Source of the DNA: Methanobacteriota archaeon
Lineage (GTDB): Archaea; Thermoplasmatota; Poseidoniia; Poseidoniales; Thalassarchaeaceae
Reading direction: 5' to 3'
Length of the DNA stretch: 36,552 nt
Assembly: GCA_002718215.1 (NCBI GenBank)
Contig: PBDV01000025.1
Coordinates: forward strand, 24,732 to 61,283
The notes under the pieces are model-generated. The model was given only the letters and a program-made list of their open reading frames with translations. It was not told the DNA's origin and ran no database searches. Of the stretch, positions 31,801 through 36,552 are shown piece after piece (position 1 is the stretch's first letter; every line of letters starts with the position of its first letter). The position numbers and the translations under genes were made by a program.

Positions 31801-33033
31801 ATGGCAGAGGATGATGTTATTCGCATTCTCGGGGCCGGCTTATCTGGTCTAGCTGCTGCAACCATCCTTGCTAAAGCAGGGAAAAAAGTAGAGGTTCATG
31901 AGATTCGTGGGAACTCAGGTGCACGATTTGATGGTGATTTTCAAGGATTAGAAAATTGGACTTCGCCTAAAGATTTCTTTGATGAAATGGTAGATTGGGG
32001 TTTGGATCCTAAGAGTTTCAAATCTACAGATTTCCGCGACATGTCTTTGATTCATCCCGATGATGTAGTAACTACGCCAAAGAGCGAAAGGATTGCTTTT
32101 CGAATAGTAGAAAGAGGAACTGACGAGCATTGTATAGATCAAGGATTCAAGAGAATGGCATTGGAAGCCGGTGTTACAATCCATTACAAATCTAATGTTA
32201 AGAGTGAAGATTGTACAATCATTGCAGCGGGTCCAAAAGAAACTAGTGCTGTTGCTTTTGGAGAAGTTTTTCGTACTTCGTTTCCAAATCATGTAGCATT
32301 TCAACTAAATGACAAACTAGCGCCAGGAGCATATTCATATCTTATTGTAATAGATGGAGTTGGACTAATTTGTACTTGCCTTTGGAGAAAACAAAAACGC
32401 TCAAATCGATACCTAAATGAAACAATTGCGTGGTATGAAAACGCCTATCCTGAATTGGATCGAGAACCAATAAAAAGAGTGGGTGGAAAGGGTGACTTCA
32501 GCATCCCATCTACCTATTACTCGAATGGCAAATATTACGTCGGTGAAGCAGGAGGTCTCCAAGACTTCATGTGGGGATTTGGAATGCGGTATGCAGTAAC
32601 TAGTGGAGTAATGGCCGCTAATTCAATTCTAAATGGAACAGATTACGATGCTACTATTCGGAAAAATTTGCTCCCCCTAATCAAATTGAGTGCAACAAAC
32701 CGAATGTTGCTCGATAGAGTCGGAGATCGAGGATTCAAACGATTAGCAAATATATGGATGCGTCATCAACGGAAAAATGGAGGAGATGGGCTTCTTTTCA
32801 TGGAACGTATCTATCGTCCCGATTTAATCAGAAGATTTCTATGGATGTTTACAAATAGGATTCTTCTAAAGAAAACAAAATTCCCTGATGGTAGAAAGGG
32901 AAGAAGAATGCCGTTTCGAAAGGCACTGAAACGAGACAGTTGGGAAATGAGTGATAGGGCCAAAGAAATTGCAGAAGAATGGAAGGGAATTCGTTCATCT
33001 GGGGGCAAAGTTTCCTTTTCAGAGTCAGATTAA
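31801..33033 (+). CDS. FAD-dependent oxidoreductase, geranylgeranyl-reductase-like
   Basis: This 410-residue flavoprotein starts with a Rossmann ADP-binding fingerprint, ILGAGLSGLAAATILAKAGK, followed by the ribose-binding acidic residue in VEVHE. A second FAD segment is YYVGEAGGLQDFMWGFGMRYAVTSG, the GD/GEAxG motif of the geranylgeranyl reductase/PHBH superfamily. The C-terminal 120 residues are basic and helical (RRFLWMFTNRILLKK) and may touch the membrane. In archaea this superfamily reduces double bonds of isoprenoid lipid chains. The gene stands ahead of a crotonase and a BoxB-like oxygenase, so a reductase role in that pathway is the alternative. No redox-active Cys pair is visible. Confidence 0.8.
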   Translation: MAEDDVIRILGAGLSGLAAATILAKAGKKVEVHEIRGNSGARFDGDFQGLENWTSPKDFFDEMVDWGLDPKSFKSTDFRDMSLIHPDDVVTTPKSERIAFRIVERGTDEHCIDQGFKRMALEAGVTIHYKSNVKSEDCTIIAAGPKETSAVAFGEVFRTSFPNHVAFQLNDKLAPGAYSYLIVIDGVGLICTCLWRKQKRSNRYLNETIAWYENAYPELDREPIKRVGGKGDFSIPSTYYSNGKYYVGEAGGLQDFMWGFGMRYAVTSGVMAANSILNGTDYDATIRKNLLPLIKLSATNRMLLDRVGDRGFKRLANIWMRHQRKNGGDGLLFMERIYRPDLIRRFLWMFTNRILLKKTKFPDGRKGRRMPFRKALKRDSWEMSDRAKEIAEEWKGIRSSGGKVSFSESD

Positions 33034-33051
33034 ACGGGCACTCAAGTTCTT

Positions 33052-33936
33052 ATGCCCCGTTCATATGGGAAGTCCATGTCCGACTGGCCTGAACTTAAAC
33101 CAATGAAGAATCGACTCGTCAATTATGGTGTTTCCGATAACGGAGTTGCTATTATTGAACTCATCTCTGATTCTGATGGAGAACCCCTCGAAGGGGACAA
33201 GACTTCAGTCAATACCTATACTCGTGAAATGTGGCACGATATTGATGATGCAATTCTTAGTGCTAGATTTGACGACAATGTTTCTGTAATCCTAATTACG
33301 GGGCATGGTGACAAATTTTTCTCTGCCGGTGCGAGTATCAAATATCTGAATAAACTTACACCACGCTACAAGTATTTCTTTTGCCTACATGCAAATGAAA
33401 CTCTTTCCCGTCTTGAGCAGACGCCAAAACTAGTAATCGCTGCACTAAACGGTCACACCGTTGGAGGTGGGCTCGAGATAGCTATGGCAGCAGATATTCG
33501 AATAGGGAGAAAGGGGAACTTTCAGGTTGGACTTCCTGAAGTCTCACTAGGTGTTTTGGCAGGAACTGGCGGAACTGCGAGATTATCCCGTCTCGTTGGA
33601 AAAGCAAAAGCAATGGAAATTATGGTTACTGGGAGAAAGTTCTCATTTGAAGAATCAAAGGAAATGGATTTAGTTCACGATATCTATGATTCAATGAGTT
33701 TGGAAGAATTCCGACAAGATGTTCTGGACTACTCTGGTAGATTTACTCTACCATTTGCTGCAGCAAAGGCAATTGGAAATATCAAACGAAGTGTTCAGAG
33801 TGGATTGGAAATCCCTCTAGAATATCATCTGGCTTTAGAACGTGAATTACAATCAGATCTCTTCCAATCAAATGATGCAAAGACTGGAATCAAGGCATAT
33901 GTCGATAAGAAGACACCAAGATTTGAAGGAAATTGA
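33052..33936 (+). CDS. enoyl-CoA hydratase/isomerase (crotonase family)
   Basis: The 294-residue protein has ITGHGDKFFSAGASIKYL and LNGHTVGGGLEIAMAADIRIG (oxyanion hole), then GLPEVSLGVLAGTGGTARL. Both acidic positions of true hydratases (GGGLEIA and LPEV) are present, so a hydratase reaction on a CoA ester is likely. It is more distant from the gene at 11308 than a recent duplicate would be. A start at ATG 33076 (MSDWPELKP) is also possible. It lies 18 bp after the FAD oxidoreductase, 71 bp before the BoxB-like gene. In the epoxybenzoyl-CoA pathway a crotonase-fold lyase (BoxC, much longer) acts next to BoxB; this protein is too short to be BoxC. Confidence 0.88.
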   Translation: MPRSYGKSMSDWPELKPMKNRLVNYGVSDNGVAIIELISDSDGEPLEGDKTSVNTYTREMWHDIDDAILSARFDDNVSVILITGHGDKFFSAGASIKYLNKLTPRYKYFFCLHANETLSRLEQTPKLVIAALNGHTVGGGLEIAMAADIRIGRKGNFQVGLPEVSLGVLAGTGGTARLSRLVGKAKAMEIMVTGRKFSFEESKEMDLVHDIYDSMSLEEFRQDVLDYSGRFTLPFAAAKAIGNIKRSVQSGLEIPLEYHLALERELQSDLFQSNDAKTGIKAYVDKKTPRFEGN

Positions 33937-34007
33937 ATAATTGTGATTCTGCACGACATTATGGGTCCGTGCTGATGTTGAAATACCACCGTTAGTTCGC
34001 GTTATCT

Positions 34008-35153
34008 ATGGGCACTACGGAGATTGTTGAGAAGTACCATCCAAATTTCGAAGGTTGGATTCAAGAGTTCCAAGAATGGCAAACACGTATCGGTTTTGAT
34101 ACGGCTTGGCTTGGAGATTATCGATTTGAAATTAGATTCGATTGGGACTCTGCAGGAGATGAAATAGAATTTGGTGACTTTTCTGGAATGCCAAAATGGA
34201 AAAGAAGAATGCAAATTCCTCAGCAGAATATCATTGATGCTATTCTAACAATGGTTAGTGTACAAGGAGATACAGAGTTTGCATCTGTTGAACAGCAAAA
34301 TCACCTGCTTGCAACTGCTCCCACGGAATATGACCGGAAATCCGCTCTACGAATCATGTGCGAAGAACAACGTCACGGATGGCAAATGGCTTACTTACTC
34401 TGTACATACTTTGGAGAACAAGGCATGCGAGAAGCAGCAAAACTTCTGGAAAGAAACGCACAAGATGGAACTCGTTTACTAGGTTCGTTTAATGCTCCGA
34501 TTGATCATTGGCTTGATTTCTTTTGTTTTACCCATTTCATAGACAGAGATGGTAAGTTCCAATTGAAAATGCTTTCAACCAGTTCATTTCAACCACTTGC
34601 AGCATCAATGGGTCCAATGTTGAAAGAAGAATCATTCCATCTAGGTACAGGCGCGAATGGACTACGTAGAATTGTTAAGGCTGGAGTAATTCCTATTGAT
34701 TTCCTACAAAAATACATCAATAAATGGGTTAGTACAGGGCTTGATCTCTTTGGAACAGACGAATCTACTTCTGCAGAATGGGCTTATGTCTATGGTGTAA
34801 AAGGAAGATATGACGAACGTGAATCTAAAGAAGATGCAGATCGAGAACACCTCAATGAGGCAAGTAGAGAATTATACTTTGATGAACTTAAGGCAGAAAT
34901 GGTGCGCATTAGTAAAGGAAGGAAAGAAGGAGAACCTGAACTCTTCATTCCTTCTGATAAATTCAATCGTGGAATTGGAAAATATGCTGGAAAATACTAC
35001 ACTGTAAATGGCGAAGAATTTGAAGGAACAGAACAAGAATGGGAAAATTATCTACAAAATATACTGCCAACAGATGAAGATGAAAAGTTGTTGATGGAAG
35101 AATACATGGCTCCTGGAGTTGAATGGATTCAGTACAGAGAATGGAAAGGATAG
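34008..35153 (+). CDS. BoxB-like diiron oxygenase (benzoyl-CoA 2,3-epoxidase family)
   Basis: This 381-residue ferritin-like protein resembles BoxB, which epoxidises the ring of benzoyl-CoA, a sister to PaaA of phenylacetyl-CoA epoxidase. Two ExxH iron-ligand pairs are visible: E120-QR-H123 in CEEQRHGWQMAYLL and E208-SF-H211 in MLKEESFHLGTG. A further acidic site is in VQGDTEFASVEQQ (residues 85-97). Between the pairs, LLGSFNAPIDHWLDFF and FTHFIDRDGKFQL match the BoxB stretch well, including DRDGKFQL. It is about 90 residues shorter than bacterial BoxB. No BoxA-type reductase is in the window. The true substrate is unknown; an aryl- or cyclic-acyl-CoA is likely. Confidence 0.8.
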   Translation: MGTTEIVEKYHPNFEGWIQEFQEWQTRIGFDTAWLGDYRFEIRFDWDSAGDEIEFGDFSGMPKWKRRMQIPQQNIIDAILTMVSVQGDTEFASVEQQNHLLATAPTEYDRKSALRIMCEEQRHGWQMAYLLCTYFGEQGMREAAKLLERNAQDGTRLLGSFNAPIDHWLDFFCFTHFIDRDGKFQLKMLSTSSFQPLAASMGPMLKEESFHLGTGANGLRRIVKAGVIPIDFLQKYINKWVSTGLDLFGTDESTSAEWAYVYGVKGRYDERESKEDADREHLNEASRELYFDELKAEMVRISKGRKEGEPELFIPSDKFNRGIGKYAGKYYTVNGEEFEGTEQEWENYLQNILPTDEDEKLLMEEYMAPGVEWIQYREWKG

Positions 35154-35172
35154 TCCTAAGGAGTTACTTTAG

Positions 35173-35733
35173 ATGCAAACTCTTTCATTGTTAGCAGTTG
35201 ATAGAGAACGGCTAAAGCCGTTTTTTTCCAGAGTACCTGAATTATTTGAAAAACATCACCACCATACAAGTCAAGATCCTAGTGGATATGAGGAATTGTT
35301 GTACAAAATCCATCGCCCTTACACTAATGATATGCTAGATATGATTGATGAATGGATGGGTCTTGAAAAAAGAAAAATTTCTGGCGAACAGGAAATAATG
35401 CTTAGACTCTTCCTACTAGCCATTCGATATCCAGATACTCTTCTTTTTGAGAGTCTAGATGATGTATTAGTTAATGATATTCGTAGACTGTCAGCATATC
35501 TTCATTTCAGTAGTCATACATACACAATTTGGGATGACGACACTAGAAAGGGATTGGCAAAATTAGGTTTTGTGATACCGGAAACCAAGAATGCAGATCC
35601 ATTCATTTATGGCGCATACATTGGAACTATTGAACTTCTAAAGGATTTAGCACCATTCACTTGCTTCCTAGAACATGATGTTCCGCGACAAAGACTTTTC
35701 CAGGCAGCATTGGCGGCTTATGGAAGGGAATGA
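35173..35733 (+). CDS. unknown protein between the BoxB-like and dehydrogenase genes
   Basis: I do not recognise this 186-residue, soluble, mostly helical protein. It has a His-rich N-terminal stretch (LFEKHHHHTSQDPSGYEELLYKIHRPYTND), a run of amphipathic helices (MIDEWMGLEKRKISGEQEIMLRLFLLAIRY) and a C-terminal GAYIGTIELLKDLAPFTCFLEHD. There are no membrane helices or P-loop. It lies 19 bp after the BoxB-like gene, just upstream of the dehydrogenase ATG at 35735, so it belongs to the same operon. A chaperone, small subunit or metal-handling role for the oxygenase is possible but unproven. Confidence 0.75.
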   Translation: MQTLSLLAVDRERLKPFFSRVPELFEKHHHHTSQDPSGYEELLYKIHRPYTNDMLDMIDEWMGLEKRKISGEQEIMLRLFLLAIRYPDTLLFESLDDVLVNDIRRLSAYLHFSSHTYTIWDDDTRKGLAKLGFVIPETKNADPFIYGAYIGTIELLKDLAPFTCFLEHDVPRQRLFQAALAAYGRE

Positions 35734-35734
35734 A

Positions 35735-36552
35735 ATGAATGTTCAATCAGTTGCTGTTATCGGAGCAGGAACAATGGGTGCAGGTATTGCTCAAATCTGT
35801 GCTCAAGCTGGATGGAAGACATTTCTTTACGATGCCTTTCCCGAAGGTTTAGACAAAGGCATGAAACGAATAGAGGAATTTTGGAACAAAGGAATCGAAA
35901 GAGGAAAAACTACTCTATCTCAAAAGGAAGAATGGAGTTCCAATCTTCATCGTTCTGACTCACTAGAAAATGCAGTTTCAGGAGCAGATTTAATCATCGA
36001 AGCAGTACCTGAAATATTAGAATTGAAACAGGCTATTTTTACCGAGATTGATGCACATGCTCCAATAAATTCTATTCTTGGAACAAATACCTCTGGATTA
36101 CCCATTCATGAAATTGCCTCTGTAACCCATCGACCTAATCGAGTAATCGGAATGCATTTCTTCAATCCTGTTCCAATAATGGGTTTACTTGAATTAATCA
36201 AGCATGATGAGACTTCAGAAGATACAATTGTGGAAGCCAAATTAATTGCAGAAAAACTGGGAAAGACCTCGATTTTAGTGCAGGATGTTCCTGGTTTTGC
36301 AACGAGTAGATTGGGTGTTGTTCTAGGAAATGAAGCAATTAGAATGTTAGCTGACGGAGTGGCTTCAGCAAGCGATATCGATACCGCAATGCGCCTTGGC
36401 TATCGGCATCCTATGGGTCCACTCGAACTCACTGATTTGGTCGGACTAGATGTACGTCGAGATATTTTGAACAATCTAGCAGATTCTTTTGATGATGAGA
36501 GATATAGACCTCATCCATTGTTAGTTAGATTGGTAGAAGAAGGATCTTTAGG
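35735..36552 (+). CDS. 3-hydroxyacyl-CoA dehydrogenase (3' end outside window)
   Basis: The frame opens at ATG 35735 and runs off the window without a stop, so about 272 residues are visible. The NAD Rossmann motif VIGAGTMGAGIAQ is at residues 8-20. The conserved catalytic region GTNTSGLPI and MHFFNPVPIMGLLEL (catalytic His) follows, and the C-terminal domain begins at QDVPGFATSRLG with the typical HPMGPLELTDLVGLD. The enzyme oxidises L-3-hydroxyacyl-CoA. It resembles Hbd/PaaH. Its place after the BoxB-like gene and a crotonase gives a plausible hydratase-dehydrogenase pair for ring-derived or fatty acyl-CoA breakdown. Confidence 0.93.
   Translation, partial: MNVQSVAVIGAGTMGAGIAQICAQAGWKTFLYDAFPEGLDKGMKRIEEFWNKGIERGKTTLSQKEEWSSNLHRSDSLENAVSGADLIIEAVPEILELKQAIFTEIDAHAPINSILGTNTSGLPIHEIASVTHRPNRVIGMHFFNPVPIMGLLELIKHDETSEDTIVEAKLIAEKLGKTSILVQDVPGFATSRLGVVLGNEAIRMLADGVASASDIDTAMRLGYRHPMGPLELTDLVGLDVRRDILNNLADSFDDERYRPHPLLVRLVEEGSL

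Noticed and set aside
1-36552. CRISPR array, insertion sequence or tRNA/rRNA gene
   Set aside because: No regularly spaced repeats with unique spacers, no transposase or terminal inverted repeats, and no cloverleaf-like sequence were found in the spacers. All long stretches are accounted for by genes.

Overview
The window is AT-rich, densely packed archaeal DNA. The archaeal markers are an Orc1/Cdc6 initiator, a stand-alone Bud32 kinase, an archaeal phosphopantetheine adenylyltransferase fused to a DUF359 GTP-dependent dephospho-CoA kinase, a UPF0200 kinase, an aspartate carbamoyltransferase PyrB/PyrI pair and a FlaI/FlaJ-type pilus engine. Bacterial-looking metabolic genes (class I aldolase, GlpX, crotonases, a BoxB-like oxygenase) are mixed in. 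Together with many short 4-nt gene overlaps, this fits a marine planktonic euryarchaeon, most likely Marine Group II (Poseidoniales). That placement is my inference; no rRNA gene is present to confirm it.

Layout: (1) 1-2244: the end of an unknown gene, a 155-bp spacer, orc1/cdc6 and a membrane protein. (2) 2246-7149, minus strand: a glycosyltransferase, the CoA-synthesis fusion, a GC-rich 350-bp stretch with no convincing gene that folds into a row of stem-loops, and an 852-residue winged-helix protein. (3) 7415-7923: two overlapping, mutually similar small helix-turn-helix genes. (4) 7933-11251: nadA, then divergent bud32, rdgB and a proline-repeat membrane protein. (5) 11308-15168: an enoyl-CoA hydratase, an ABC exporter whose ATPase has a stop codon inside its Walker A motif, its permease, and a UPF0200 kinase. 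(6) 15224-20270: a pilus secretion operon of one ATPase, two platform proteins and two pseudopilin-like proteins. (7) 20271-22312, minus: pyrB, pyrI and a 2-phosphoglycerate-kinase-like gene. (8) 22427-28011, plus: a sugar GHMP kinase, a 935-residue surface protein and a membrane/coiled-coil protein apparently split by a frameshift. (9) 28012-31718, minus: a tight run moaE-moaC-glpX-fba-xth. (10) 31801-36552, plus: an FAD reductase, a crotonase, a BoxB-like diiron oxygenase, an unknown protein and a 3-hydroxyacyl-CoA dehydrogenase running off the end.

How the genes fit together: GlpX and aldolase give consecutive gluconeogenic steps (FBP formation from triose phosphates, then dephosphorylation to F6P). 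moaC and moaE serve molybdopterin synthesis. pyrB and pyrI form one allosteric enzyme. The right-end cluster resembles an aerobic CoA-thioester (epoxide) route followed by beta-oxidation-type steps. The items most worth follow-up are the tandem stem-loop RNA candidate at 4285-4533, the pilus platform protein with a large four-cysteine ectodomain, the archaeal BoxB-like cluster, and two apparent gene interruptions (12273 and 27427-27431).
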